Below are positions 15,586-25,174 of a DNA stretch of 34,911 nucleotides, in pieces. Below the pieces are notes generated by a model. The model did no database searches, was not told the DNA's origin, and saw only the letters and a program-made list of their open reading frames with translations. Both the position numbers and the translations under genes were made by a program. Numbering within the stretch: position 1 is the first letter of the stretch; each line of letters opens with the position of its first letter. This stretch comes from Sneathiella sp. (GTDB taxonomy: Bacteria; Pseudomonadota; Alphaproteobacteria; Sneathiellales; Sneathiellaceae), in NCBI GenBank assembly GCA_017643685.1, contig JAEPMY010000024.1:1-34911 (forward strand), in the 5' to 3' direction.

Positions 15586-15654
15586 CTATTTCCCCCTTAT
15601 TGTTCTTTTTGTTTTAACGATAGCAGTCCGCTAACTTTATAAAAAGGAAAGTTT

Positions 15655-15948
15655 ATGCCTGCCTACATGGTTGCCCGCGTCAACGTCAAAGACCCAGCCC
15701 AATACGAAGAATATAAAGCGCTTGCCCCTATCGCCATTAACAAATATGGCGGCGAGTATCTGACCCGCGGCGGCGAAATGGAAACTCTGGAAGGACCAGA
15801 AGAAACCCTGCGTGTGGTGCTTGTGAAATTCAAAGATATGGACACAGCCCGCGCCTTTTATAACAGCCCTGAATACACAAAAGCCCGCGACGCACGCGAA
15901 GGTGCTGCCGAGGGCCAGTTTGTGATTTTGGATGGCTATCAGCCTTAA
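15655..15948 (+). CDS. DUF1330 family protein
   Basis: The 97-residue protein begins MPAYMVARVNVKDPAQYEEY and has the family landmarks KYGGEYLTRGGEMETLEGP and the C-terminal FYNSPEYTKARDAREGAAEGQFVILDG. DUF1330 proteins have a dimeric alpha/beta-barrel (ferredoxin-like) fold; no general enzymatic role is established. GGAAAG lies just before the ATG. It stands alone between the crotonase gene (divergent) and the hydroxyisobutyryl-CoA hydrolase gene (convergent, 13 nt between the stops). Confidence 0.88.
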   Translation: MPAYMVARVNVKDPAQYEEYKALAPIAINKYGGEYLTRGGEMETLEGPEETLRVVLVKFKDMDTARAFYNSPEYTKARDAREGAAEGQFVILDGYQP

Positions 15949-15961
15949 AAATCCATAAATA

Positions 15962-17020
15962 TCAGATTTTTAGATCACCATTTTCCAGGGGGGCGAAATA
16001 GGCATCAATGTCCGCCTGGGAAACATCATCCAAATTGGCAGGGTTCCAGCTAGGGTTCTGATCTTTATCAATCAGAAGCGCCCGAACTCCTTCATAGAAA
16101 TCCTTGCCCTTGATGATGCGGTTTACCATCCGCCATTCCAGCTTCATGCAGTCATCAAATGACAGTTTCGCGCCTTCGCGAATTTGACGGGCCGCAATCT
16201 TCATACTGGTCGGAGATTTCGCGCGAAGACCAGCCGCTACTTTCACAGCCCATTCCCCGCCGTCCGCATCCAGACTTTCAAGAATATCTTCAACCGTATC
16301 ATGCGCAAAATGGCGATTAATATCCGCCATCTCGGTTTTGATTTTACTCTCTCCTGGATCACCCAAAAACACATTGATCATCTGATCAATATCCCCCAGC
16401 GGATCGGCTGAGAAAGTCATGGAAGCCAAAGAGTTTTCAAGACCTTCCAGATCCTGAGAATTCATGTAATGGGTTGCAACACCGGCGTAAACCACGTCAC
16501 CGCCTTTAAGACGGGCACCAGTTAGCCCCAAATACATGCCAAGTTCGCCCGGACAGCGTGGCAGAAAATAGGTTCCGCCCACATCCGGGAACAGGCCAAT
16601 CCCACTTTCCGGCATGGCAAACATGGTTTTCTCTGTCGCAATCCGATGGCTACCATGAACGGAAACGCCAACACCGCCGCCCATTACAATGCCATCAACA
16701 AATGCCAAATAAGGTTTTGGAAAATGCTTGATGGTGGCATTGCCGACATATTCATCATGATAGAATTTATAAGGATAATCGCCGCCCGCTTTACCTTCCT
16801 GATACAGCTTGACCACATCGCCGCCCGCACAGAAGGCCTTCGCACCTGCCCCTTTAATCAGAACGGCTTTGATCCCCTCATCCTTGGCCCATGCGTTCAA
16901 CTGATCTGTCAGCGCAATAGCCATTTCATGGGTAAGCGCGTTTAGCGCTTTGGGCCGGTTCAGGGTTATTACCCCAAGCTGATTTTTCTGCTCAAAGATA
17001 ATCTCGTTACTCTCGCTCAT
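15962..17020 (-). CDS. 3-hydroxyisobutyryl-CoA hydrolase
   Basis: Crotonase-superfamily thioesterase of 352 residues releasing 3-hydroxyisobutyrate in valine degradation. The family-specific region MPESGIGLFPDVGGTYFLPR (136-155) provides Glu138 and Asp146, matching the catalytic pair of human HIBCH; GAKAFCAGGDVVKLYQ near 60-74 is also diagnostic, as is the C-terminal EGVRALLIDKDQNPSWNP. The start codon overlaps the acyl-CoA dehydrogenase stop by one base (TGATG), so the two are translationally coupled. With the upstream isobutyryl-CoA dehydrogenase it makes a two-gene valine catabolic operon; the methacrylyl-CoA hydratase step is not next to it. Confidence 0.9.
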   Translation of the reverse strand: MSESNEIIFEQKNQLGVITLNRPKALNALTHEMAIALTDQLNAWAKDEGIKAVLIKGAGAKAFCAGGDVVKLYQEGKAGGDYPYKFYHDEYVGNATIKHFPKPYLAFVDGIVMGGGVGVSVHGSHRIATEKTMFAMPESGIGLFPDVGGTYFLPRCPGELGMYLGLTGARLKGGDVVYAGVATHYMNSQDLEGLENSLASMTFSADPLGDIDQMINVFLGDPGESKIKTEMADINRHFAHDTVEDILESLDADGGEWAVKVAAGLRAKSPTSMKIAARQIREGAKLSFDDCMKLEWRMVNRIIKGKDFYEGVRALLIDKDQNPSWNPANLDDVSQADIDAYFAPLENGDLKI

Positions 17021-18171
17021 CAGGCTTTTCCCTGTCCTTCGGATAATTTCCGCGAGATCACAACCCGCATGATTTCGTTTGTCCCTTCCAGGATCTGATG
17101 CACGCGGGCGTCGCGCATATAACGCTCAATTGGGAAGTCCCGCAAATATCCGTAACCGCCATGAAGCTGAAGAGAGGTATTACAGATTTTAAAGCCCATA
17201 TCGGTGGCAAATCGCTTGGCCATCGCACAGTGAAGCGTCGCTTCAGGGTCTTTTGCATCCAGTTTGGACGCCGCTTGACGGATCATCAAACGGGCCGCCT
17301 CAAGCTCCGTTGCCATATCCGCGATTTCAAACTGAACCCCTTGGAAGCTGCCAACAGCCGTCCCAAACTGTTTGCGCTCAGCAGTATATTCCTGCGCAGC
17401 CTCAAGGCAAGCGCGGGCGGCACCAATAGAACAGGCGCCGATATTCAGACGACCACCATCCAGCCCCATCATCGCAATTTTAAAGCCCTGCCCCTCTTCC
17501 CCAATCAGGTTTTCAACGGGAACCCGGCAATCATCGAACTGCACCTGCGCGGTTGGCTGGGAGTTCCACCCCATTTTCCGCTCTTGCGCGCCAAAGCTGA
17601 TACCCGGCGCATCTTTTGGAATGGCAATACAGCTAATGCCGCCTGCACCGTCATCGCCTGTGCGAACCATCGTGACATACACATCAGATCGGCCACCGCC
17701 AGAGATAAATGCCTTGCCGCCATTGATGACATATTCATCGCCTTCACGCACCGCACGTGTCCGAAGTGAGGCGGCGTCAGATCCGGCCCCCGGCTCCGTC
17801 AGGCAATAGCTGGCGAAATGCTCCATGGTTGTCAGCTTTGGCAAAAACTTCGCCCGAACCGTGTCGGAGCCAAAGCGATCGATCATCCAGCTTGCCATAT
17901 TATGAATGGAGATATAAGCCGCCGTTGAGGTACAACCCGCAGCCAGTTCCTCGAAGATAATAGCAGCATCAAGGCGGCTCAGCGCCGATCCACCATATTC
18001 TTCACCTACATAAATGCCAGCAAAACCCAGTTCCGCTGCCTGTCTCAGCTCGGCCTCTGGAAAGATTTTTTCCTCATCCCAGCGTTCCGCATTTGGGGCA
18101 AAAACCTCTTGCCCGAAAGAGCGGGCCATATCGCGAAATGCGACCTGTTCTTCTGTCAGATTAAAATCCAT
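17020..18171 (-). CDS. Isobutyryl-CoA dehydrogenase (acyl-CoA dehydrogenase family)
   Basis: FAD acyl-CoA dehydrogenase of 383 residues with MDFNLTEEQVAFRDMARSF at the start, CLTEPGAGSDAASLRT and KAFISGGGRSDVYV in the middle, and the catalytic base Glu362 in ILEGTNEIMR. Sequence character and coupling to 3-hydroxyisobutyryl-CoA hydrolase point to isobutyryl-CoA oxidation in valine catabolism, although a short branched-chain range cannot be excluded. The gene has a well-formed promoter (18202-18230) back to back with that of hemB, with a 16-bp palindrome in between. It is the first gene of its operon. Confidence 0.88.
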   Translation of the reverse strand: MDFNLTEEQVAFRDMARSFGQEVFAPNAERWDEEKIFPEAELRQAAELGFAGIYVGEEYGGSALSRLDAAIIFEELAAGCTSTAAYISIHNMASWMIDRFGSDTVRAKFLPKLTTMEHFASYCLTEPGAGSDAASLRTRAVREGDEYVINGGKAFISGGGRSDVYVTMVRTGDDGAGGISCIAIPKDAPGISFGAQERKMGWNSQPTAQVQFDDCRVPVENLIGEEGQGFKIAMMGLDGGRLNIGACSIGAARACLEAAQEYTAERKQFGTAVGSFQGVQFEIADMATELEAARLMIRQAASKLDAKDPEATLHCAMAKRFATDMGFKICNTSLQLHGGYGYLRDFPIERYMRDARVHQILEGTNEIMRVVISRKLSEGQGKA

Positions 18172-18201
18172 ATGATCGTTTCCTGTTAGTCCCTTTCCCT
18201 G

Positions 18202-18230
18202 TTGATAGTGCCAAATGGGGCGCCTGTCAA
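18202..18230 (-). promoter_or_regulatory. Promoter of the isobutyryl-CoA dehydrogenase operon
   Basis: On the minus strand TTGACA (18230-18225, full consensus) and TATCAA (18207-18202) are 17 bp apart. The start would be near 18195, about 24 nt before the ATG at 18171. The palindrome at 18237-18252 lies six bases upstream of the -35 box. Confidence 0.7.
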
Positions 18231-18236
18231 TTCCGA

Positions 18237-18252
18237 CCTAACGACCGTTAGG
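18237..18252. promoter_or_regulatory. 16-bp palindrome between two divergent promoters
   Basis: CCTAACGACCGTTAGG: perfect 7-bp arms with a 2-bp centre. It lies 6 bp from the -35 box of the acyl-CoA dehydrogenase promoter and 9 bp from that of hemB, centred at about -50 from both predicted starts. The size and form suit a dimeric helix-turn-helix regulator such as a TetR-type protein; the actual regulator is not encoded in the window. Confidence 0.6.
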
Positions 18253-18261
18253 CTTAAAGGT

Positions 18262-18290
18262 TTGCACCACTCGCTCATGAGGACTATGAT
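18262..18290 (+). promoter_or_regulatory. Promoter of hemB
   Basis: TTGCAC (18262-18267) and TATGAT (18285-18290) are separated by 17 bp. The start would be near 18297, about 31 nt before the ATG at 18328. Confidence 0.65.
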
Positions 18291-18315
18291 CGGCGCGATT
18301 TGCAGTCAAATGTGA

Positions 18316-19329
<1,014 letters not shown>

Positions 19330-19350
19330 CGTCGCGATGTTCCAAAAATG

Positions 19351-19380
19351 AAAAAAAGGGGCTCATAAGCCCCTTTTTTA
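19351..19380. terminator. Bidirectional terminator between hemB and the metB-like gene
   Basis: AAAAAAGGGGCT (19352-19363) and AGCCCCTTTTTT (19368-19379) form a perfect 12-bp stem with loop CATA. The A- and T-tracts make it work for both converging genes. Confidence 0.9.
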
Positions 19381-19397
19381 TGTTTTAAACGTGTTTT

Positions 19398-20543
19398 TTA
19401 GCAATCAATTGCGTTTTTCAAATCCGCAATCAGATCATCTGCACTTTCAATACCAATAGACAAACGCAGCAGATTTTGCGGACACGGGGTTCCCTCGCCC
19501 TCAATGCTCGCGCGGTGCTCAACGAGGCTTTCAACACCACCAAGAGATGTCGCGCGCTTGAACAGCTCCAACCGACCGGTCACGGCGAGCGCATCTTCTG
19601 CACCACCTTTAATGCAAACGCTTAGCATACCACCAAAACCACCGTTCATCTGGCGGCAGGAAATCTCATATCCCGGATCAGTTGGCAGTCCCGGATACTG
19701 AACGCTTTCCACATTATCAAAAGACTGCAAGGCCTCCGCAATTTTCATGGCGTTGCTGGATGCTCGCTCTACCCGAATGGAAAGGGTGCGCATCCCACGG
19801 GTAAGCAACCAAGCCTCCATCGGGCCCATAACCGCGCCGCCACCGTTACGGACTTTGGCAATCCGCTCCCAGAACGCATCTTTGGTTTTCGTGATTAATG
19901 CACCCGCCAGAACATCCGAATGGCCGTTCAGGTATTTTGTCGCGGAATGCATCACAATATCCGCCCCCAAGCTGATTGGCTGCGTCAGGATCGGGGTTGC
20001 TACAGTATTATCAACGGCAAGACGCGCGCCGACCGATTTCGCAATTTCAGCCCAAGCGGCGATATCGTCCACCGCCCAAGTAGGATTGGCCGGTGTTTCC
20101 ATCCACATGATTTTTGTCTGGCCGGGCTTAGCAGCCGCCTTCACCGCATCGATATCGCCATTTTCGACAAAATCAACTTTCAGCTCCATATCAGCGCCGA
20201 AGGTCAATAACCAGTTGCGTAGCGCCCAATACATAACCTTAGGCGCGACAATGTGATCCCCCGGCAGCAACGCCTGAAAAATAGAGACCGCCGCCGACAT
20301 GCCAGATGAGAAAAGAAGCGCCCCTTCGCCCTTTTCCATAAGAGAGAGCATACTTTCCGCCTGATCATAATTGGGGTTCTGATCCCGTGTATAAACGCGA
20401 CCATTTGGATAGCTGCCATCAGGCTCACGCTCATATGTCGTGCTTGGGTGGATACCCGGAATGACACCTTTGAACTGATCATCCATGCGACCCAGCCCCT
20501 GTGCCAGTGCGGTTTCAATGGATACGGACTTACTCTTCTTCAT
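19398..20543 (-). CDS. Cystathionine gamma-synthase/lyase-like PLP enzyme
   Basis: Member of the Cys/Met metabolism PLP-dependent family, 381 residues. Visible are HPSTTYERE near the N-terminus, YTRDQNPNYDQAE (substrate loop), ALLFSSGMSA, the Asp of VDNTVATP that binds the PLP ring and the PLP lysine in HSATKYLNGHSD. The C-terminal SLGGVESLVEHR is typical of the gamma-synthase/gamma-lyase branch. Family members are hard to separate by sequence; cystathionine gamma-synthase, gamma-lyase and sulfhydrylase are all possible, so I give no symbol. AAAGGAAG lies before the ATG. It is divergent from the broken CAP-domain gene. Confidence 0.85.
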   Translation of the reverse strand: MKKSKSVSIETALAQGLGRMDDQFKGVIPGIHPSTTYEREPDGSYPNGRVYTRDQNPNYDQAESMLSLMEKGEGALLFSSGMSAAVSIFQALLPGDHIVAPKVMYWALRNWLLTFGADMELKVDFVENGDIDAVKAAAKPGQTKIMWMETPANPTWAVDDIAAWAEIAKSVGARLAVDNTVATPILTQPISLGADIVMHSATKYLNGHSDVLAGALITKTKDAFWERIAKVRNGGGAVMGPMEAWLLTRGMRTLSIRVERASSNAMKIAEALQSFDNVESVQYPGLPTDPGYEISCRQMNGGFGGMLSVCIKGGAEDALAVTGRLELFKRATSLGGVESLVEHRASIEGEGTPCPQNLLRLSIGIESADDLIADLKNAIDC

Positions 20544-20614
20544 TATGACTTCCTTTCACGCCCGACCACCTTCATTCGTTTCCTAACGGCCCAAACCAAT
20601 CGGAGAGCTGTTAG

Positions 20615-21029
20615 ATGATGAGGACACAAGCCCTGCTGGAGCGGATAAATGATGTTCGACAATCCTGCGGTTGCAGGCCACTTTTGTTGAACGATACATT
20701 AAGTCTGGCAGCAATGCATCATTCTGTTTTTATGTTTGAAAGCAAACTTCTCTCTCATACAGGGAGAGACGGCTCCACCTTCACTCAGCGCTTATCCCAT
20801 GTTGGGGTACCATTTTTTGGAAGCTGCCGAAAACATTGCCTACTGCGATAGTGATCCGGCGACTGTTCTTACCCTATGGCAGAATAGTCCCCCGCATCAC
20901 CAGAATATAATCAATCCTGTATTTTGTGACGTCGGCCTAGCCTTAGTCAAAAATCAGGAAAACCCTGCCAGCGCTTATTGGACGGCGCTTTTCGCCTCCC
21001 CGCTTCAGGCTGACAGGGTCCCGTATTAG
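20615..21029 (+). pseudogene. CAP-domain (SCP/PR-1-like) protein gene with a +1 frameshift
   Basis: Two frames together make one CAP domain of about 137 residues. Frame 1 (20615-20851) gives LLERINDVRQSCGCRPLLLN, AAMHHSVFMF, LSHTGRDGSTFTQRLSHVG and then fails. Frame 2 (to 21029) supplies YHFLEAAENIAYC, VLTLWQNSPPHHQNIINP and DVGLALVKN, including the conserved GYxxxxxxENIA and HHxNI motifs. Removing one G from the GGGG run at 20804-20807 joins them as RLSHVGYHFLEAAENIA. An in-frame TAG directly precedes the ATG at 20615, so there is no signal peptide, unusual for this mostly secreted family. Either a true pseudogene, slippage at the G-run or a sequencing error; the rest of the domain is undamaged, suggesting a recent event or an artefact. 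Confidence 0.75.
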
Positions 21030-21907
21030 CTTTCGTCCAGTTTCCGAAGACGGCGAATTAGGCTGGAGGTGTCATTACGGTTGCCGCCCATATTCTGAAC
21101 GTCTTTGTAATACTGATCTACCAGCGCCGTGTTTGGCAGAGACGCCCCGATTTGATCCGCAGTAGAAAGGCAGATCCCCAAATCTTTGCGCATCCAATCA
21201 ACAGCAAAACCGTAATCAAATTTACCTTCGATCATGGTTTTTGAACGATTTTCCATCTGCCAGCTTTGCGCGGCACCTTTGGAAATAACATCAATGACCT
21301 TCTCTACATCAAGGCCAGCTTTCTGACCAAAATGAATTCCTTCGGAAAGCCCCTGCAAAACGCCGGCGATACAAATCTGGTTCACCATTTTTGCCAGTTG
21401 GCCCGCGCCAACATCACCCATCAATTTGCAGGATTGGGAATAGGCATCAATCGGCGTCGCTGCACGGGCGAAGTCATCTTCGCTACCGCCGCACATAACG
21501 GTTAGAACACCGTTTTCGGCGCCGGCCTGCCCCCCTGATACAGGAGCATCAACAAAACCAATTCCCTTGTCTTTGGCGATTGCCCCCAACTCGCGCGCCA
21601 CTTCACTGGAGGCTGTTGTATGATCGATGAAAAGGCTACCGCTTGCCATTCCGGCAAACACCCCCTCCTCACCCAGAACAACGCTTCTCAGATCATCGTC
21701 ATTGCCAACGCAGGCCATCACGAAATCGGCACCCTCTGCAGCAGCGCGGGGTGTTGTCTCGAAACTTCCGCCATATTCAGCGGCCCATTTTTCCGCCTTC
21801 GCAGTTGTTCGATTATATACGGTAACGTCATACCCGGCTTTCACCAGATAACCCGCCATAGGGTAACCCATAACCCCAAGACCGATAAAAGCTGCTTTTT
21901 TGCTCAT
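21026..21907 (-). CDS. NAD(P)-dependent beta-hydroxyacid dehydrogenase
   Basis: The 293-residue protein has the family's motifs in order: the Rossmann GLGVMG at 9-14, NRT at 32-34 (often linked with NADP preference), FVDAPVSGGQAGAENG (118-133) and the catalytic Lys173 in GQLAKMVNQI. Members reduce or oxidise 3-hydroxyisobutyrate, tartronate semialdehyde, glyoxylate or succinic semialdehyde. The two-gene valine operon nearby makes 3-hydroxyisobutyrate dehydrogenase attractive, but the gene is separate and the motifs suit glyoxylate/semialdehyde reductases as well. Its end overlaps the convergent CAP-domain reading frame by four bases. Confidence 0.85.
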   Translation of the reverse strand: MSKKAAFIGLGVMGYPMAGYLVKAGYDVTVYNRTTAKAEKWAAEYGGSFETTPRAAAEGADFVMACVGNDDDLRSVVLGEEGVFAGMASGSLFIDHTTASSEVARELGAIAKDKGIGFVDAPVSGGQAGAENGVLTVMCGGSEDDFARAATPIDAYSQSCKLMGDVGAGQLAKMVNQICIAGVLQGLSEGIHFGQKAGLDVEKVIDVISKGAAQSWQMENRSKTMIEGKFDYGFAVDWMRKDLGICLSTADQIGASLPNTALVDQYYKDVQNMGGNRNDTSSLIRRLRKLDES

Positions 21908-22059
21908 GCTGCTCTCTCCCTGAAAATTGCTTGAATTCGGTTTTAATGCCTGCCCCCGGTGATGGAAAGGGTAAAGTCATACTTTTCCGCCCTGTGACAG
22001 AGCGCATTGCTATTTCCATAAAACCACGCCAAAATATTAGAAAAACAGGGGGAAACATC

Positions 22060-24465
22060 ATGCGGTGGATTGGACGAGTTTTTTTCGGCATTCTCATTCT
22101 TGCCATTGTAATCGCTGGCGGCGGCTATATTTACCTGCGAACGTCACTACCAACACTTGACGGCGCTGTTCAGGTCACTGGTTTAAAACGTGAAGTTGTC
22201 ATCATCCGCGATGAACACGCCATCCCACATATTGAAGCAAAAGACCTGAATGATGCGTCCTTCGCGCTTGGGTATGTTCATGCGCAAGATCGGCTGTGGC
22301 AGATGGAAATGAACCGGCGTATTGGCGCTGGCCGTCTCTCTGAAATTCTCGGGAAAGCAGCGCTTTCAAAAGATGTCTTCCTGCGCACCCTCGGCGTTTA
22401 TAAAGCGGCAGAGCGAACTTATGAACAGCTTGATGAGGATAGCAAATCCCTGTTGCAGGCTTATGCAGATGGTGTAAACGCGTTCCTGGAAGGTCGCGCC
22501 GGCGCGCTCCCACCAGAGTTTCTCATTCTTGGGGTCGAGCCGGAGCCTTGGACCGTTACTGATTCCATTGTCTGGACGAAAATGATGGCCTGGGATCTTG
22601 GGAAAAATTGGGGCATTGAATTAGAGCGCCTCCGTCTTTTGCAAAAACTGACACCTGAGCAGCTCGCTGAAATCATGCCCGCCTACCCCGGAGAGACAGA
22701 AATCCCGCTGCCGGAATTTGATGGCATTTACAAACAAACAATGAAAGCCGCGGATCGCCTTTTCGCGATGGCCCCGGAGCCGCTCCCCGAAGGAGCTGGA
22801 TCAAACAATTGGGTTGTCTCTGGTGATTTAACAAATACTGGCAAGCCCTTGCTGGCCAATGATCCCCATCTGGGACTTGCCGCACCTGCTCTTTGGTATT
22901 TTGCCCATATTAAAACGCCTGAGATCAGCAGTATTGGCGCGACCCTTCCGGGGGTTCCGGCGGTCATCCTCGGCCGGAATGAACATATCGCTTGGGGCTT
23001 TACCAATACAGGGCCTGATACGCAGGATCTTTATATTGAGAAAATAAACCCTGACGACCCGGCGCAATATCAAACACCGGATGGCTGGCAGACCTTTGAA
23101 ACCCGCGAGGAAGTAATTCCGATCAAAGGGGAAGAGGCTCACACAATAACGGTTCGCAGTACTCGCCACGGTCCGATTTTAAGTGACGCACTCGAAGGCA
23201 GTGAGACATATCTTAATGATGGCTACGCCCTCGCCTTTGCTTGGACAACACTGCAAGACGGGGACCTAACCGTTTCCGCGATTGAAAGCATGATGTCCGC
23301 TAAAAATTGGGATGAATTTAAAGGCGCCATTCGTGATTTCACCAGTCCGCAGCAAAATATGGTTTACGCCGATGTTGATGGAAATATTGGTTATTACGCC
23401 CCCGGCCGCGTCCCCATCAGATCACCAGAGAATACGGCCCTCGGGCGTATTCCCGTTCCGGGATGGGACGCAAAATATGACTGGCAAGGCTTCGTTCCTT
23501 TTGAAGAATTACCTCAATATTTCAATCCGATAAAAGGATTTCATTACACGGCGAACGAAAAAATCGTGCCCGATGATTACCCCCATATGATCACGAGAGA
23601 CTGGAGCTTACCGTACCGCGCCAAACGGATCTCTGATCGGTTGGAGCAGGAAGAAACCCATAGCGTTCAGACCTTCATTGATCTGCAATCAGATGTCCAA
23701 TCCCTGATGGCTGTTGAGTTTTTGGAAATCCTGCTCACCACCAAGCCGGCCAATGACCGGGACCGTCAGGCCCTTACCCTGCTGTCCATTTGGGACGGCA
23801 GCATGACCAAAGACGGTCCAACACCGCTTATCTTTAATGGATGGATGAGAGAGTTATATAAATCCATCTATGCAGATGAGCTTGGGGATTTGTTTAACAG
23901 TTATTGGCGCCCCCGCCCCGATTTCGCAGCCCGTGTTCTACGCGGTGAAGATCAAATGCAGAAATGGTGCGACGACGTGACCACGGATGGGATTGAAAAT
24001 TGTGGACAGGTTCTGCAATCCTCTCTCACACGCGCTTTGGATGATCTAACCGTTCGCTATGGGGATGAAATGCTCTCGTGGAATTGGGGAGACGCCCATT
24101 TTGCGCACAGCGACCACACCCCATTCACTCAGGTAAAGGCACTCGCGTGGTTATTCGATGTGAAAGAACCGTCTATGGGAGACACTTACACCGTAAATGT
24201 TGGTCGTAACCGGTTAAAAGATGAAAAGCAGCCTTTTGCCAATACCCACGCCGCATCCCTTCGGGCGATTTACGATTTCTCGGATCTGAACAATTCACTC
24301 TTTATTCATTCAACGGGGCAAAGCGGGAATATCTTATCCCCCTTCTATGATGATATGGCAGCGGATTGGGCAAATATGCAGTATCGCCCCATGACCACAG
24401 ATCATGAGACTTATGCTGTAAATGCTATTGGAACGTTGATCTTAAAACCGGCGAGCCTCCAATAA
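22060..24465 (+). CDS. Penicillin acylase family protein (Ntn hydrolase), membrane-anchored
   Basis: The 801-residue precursor starts with an N-terminal membrane segment (MRWIGRVFFGILILAIVIAG), so the enzyme is expected in the periplasm. The A-chain region contains GYVHAQDRLWQMEMNRR; the autocatalytic cleavage site is GAGSNNWVVSG, with Ser248 as the nucleophile and new N-terminus of the B chain. PHLGLAAPALWY and GRNEHIAWGFTN follow as expected. Family members hydrolyse beta-lactams, acyl-homoserine lactones or other amides; the substrate is not predictable here. The ATG at 22060 is preceded by AGGGGG, better than an upstream ATG at 21931. The stop abuts that of the convergent flavin reductase gene. 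Confidence 0.9.
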   Translation: MRWIGRVFFGILILAIVIAGGGYIYLRTSLPTLDGAVQVTGLKREVVIIRDEHAIPHIEAKDLNDASFALGYVHAQDRLWQMEMNRRIGAGRLSEILGKAALSKDVFLRTLGVYKAAERTYEQLDEDSKSLLQAYADGVNAFLEGRAGALPPEFLILGVEPEPWTVTDSIVWTKMMAWDLGKNWGIELERLRLLQKLTPEQLAEIMPAYPGETEIPLPEFDGIYKQTMKAADRLFAMAPEPLPEGAGSNNWVVSGDLTNTGKPLLANDPHLGLAAPALWYFAHIKTPEISSIGATLPGVPAVILGRNEHIAWGFTNTGPDTQDLYIEKINPDDPAQYQTPDGWQTFETREEVIPIKGEEAHTITVRSTRHGPILSDALEGSETYLNDGYALAFAWTTLQDGDLTVSAIESMMSAKNWDEFKGAIRDFTSPQQNMVYADVDGNIGYYAPGRVPIRSPENTALGRIPVPGWDAKYDWQGFVPFEELPQYFNPIKGFHYTANEKIVPDDYPHMITRDWSLPYRAKRISDRLEQEETHSVQTFIDLQSDVQSLMAVEFLEILLTTKPANDRDRQALTLLSIWDGSMTKDGPTPLIFNGWMRELYKSIYADELGDLFNSYWRPRPDFAARVLRGEDQMQKWCDDVTTDGIENCGQVLQSSLTRALDDLTVRYGDEMLSWNWGDAHFAHSDHTPFTQVKALAWLFDVKEPSMGDTYTVNVGRNRLKDEKQPFANTHAASLRAIYDFSDLNNSLFIHSTGQSGNILSPFYDDMAADWANMQYRPMTTDHETYAVNAIGTLILKPASLQ

Positions 24466-24945
24466 TCAGGCGAGAAGCGGAAAGCCGCCGCGGTAGTAAA
24501 GCAGCGGCTTTTTCTCCATATCCACCCGCAGGTTCGTCACTGCACATAGAAAGATAAGGTGGTCTCCGGCTTCAATGAGTTGATGCTGCTGACATTCAAT
24601 AACCGCTGCGCAGCCCGGAATAACCGGGGCGCTTTCTTCGCCTGCTTTCGTGTGGTCGATACCGTTAAAGCGATTATCCATAGGTGACGCAAAACGGCTG
24701 CAGATATCCCCTTGATCATCCGCAAGAATGTGGATGGCGTAACTTTCACTTTCCTGAAATTCGCGGCAATGATTCCCGTCATACCCCAAGCAGAATAGAA
24801 CCAATGGCGGCTCCAGCGACACCGAGGAAAAGGAATTAACCGTAATCCCCAAAGGTTCCCCTTTTTGGCTGGTTGAGGTGACAACCGTAACACCGGTTGC
24901 AAAGCTACCCATCACATCACGAAACAGTCTGGAATCAAACGTCAT
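24466..24945 (-). CDS. Flavin reductase family protein (FMN-binding split barrel)
   Basis: The 159-residue protein has the flavin reductase domain: RDVMGSFATGVTVVT at the N-terminus, GITVNSFSSVSLEPPLVLFCL (34-54), which binds FMN, and the C-terminal AGDHLIFLCAVTNLR with YYRGGFP. Such proteins reduce FMN/FAD with NAD(P)H and supply a two-component monooxygenase, or act as stand-alone reductases. No partner monooxygenase is adjacent, so the partner is unknown. It is convergent with the penicillin-acylase-family gene and divergent from motA. Confidence 0.88.
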   Translation of the reverse strand: MTFDSRLFRDVMGSFATGVTVVTSTSQKGEPLGITVNSFSSVSLEPPLVLFCLGYDGNHCREFQESESYAIHILADDQGDICSRFASPMDNRFNGIDHTKAGEESAPVIPGCAAVIECQQHQLIEAGDHLIFLCAVTNLRVDMEKKPLLYYRGGFPLLA

Positions 24946-25108
24946 CTACTTATTGGTATATCTTCATTAATAAAAAAGCTCTCCACCTGGGCAATCTCCC
25001 ACAGGTCTGATTTAAAATCACCTGTTTTTTTGGCAAAGCCCGAAAATCTGGCCTTTCCTGCGATGGTAGAAGATTTCTGAACAAACTCCGTAAAATTGCT
25101 CACAGTTT

Positions 25109-25144
25109 ATTAACCAAATACCGCCAATATCATTAACCAATTAA
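25109..25144 (+). promoter_or_regulatory. Repeated ATTAACCAA elements upstream of motA
   Basis: ATTAACCAA occurs at 25109-25117 and again at 25132-25140, a 23-bp step (about two helical turns), the second followed by TTAA. TTAACC resembles the half-site of the alphaproteobacterial cell-cycle regulator CtrA, known to control motility in several lineages, but no full TTAA-N7-TTAA is present. The elements end about 35 nt before the motA ATG. Confidence 0.3.
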
Positions 25145-25174
25145 GCATTAGAGATAGCAGGGGCTTTACGAAGC

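Noticed and set aside
24946-25174. Sigma54-type promoter before motA
   Set aside because: No GG-N10-GC pair of the TGGCAC-N5-TTGC type with acceptable match; TGGCAAAG and TGGCC fragments lack the second half.
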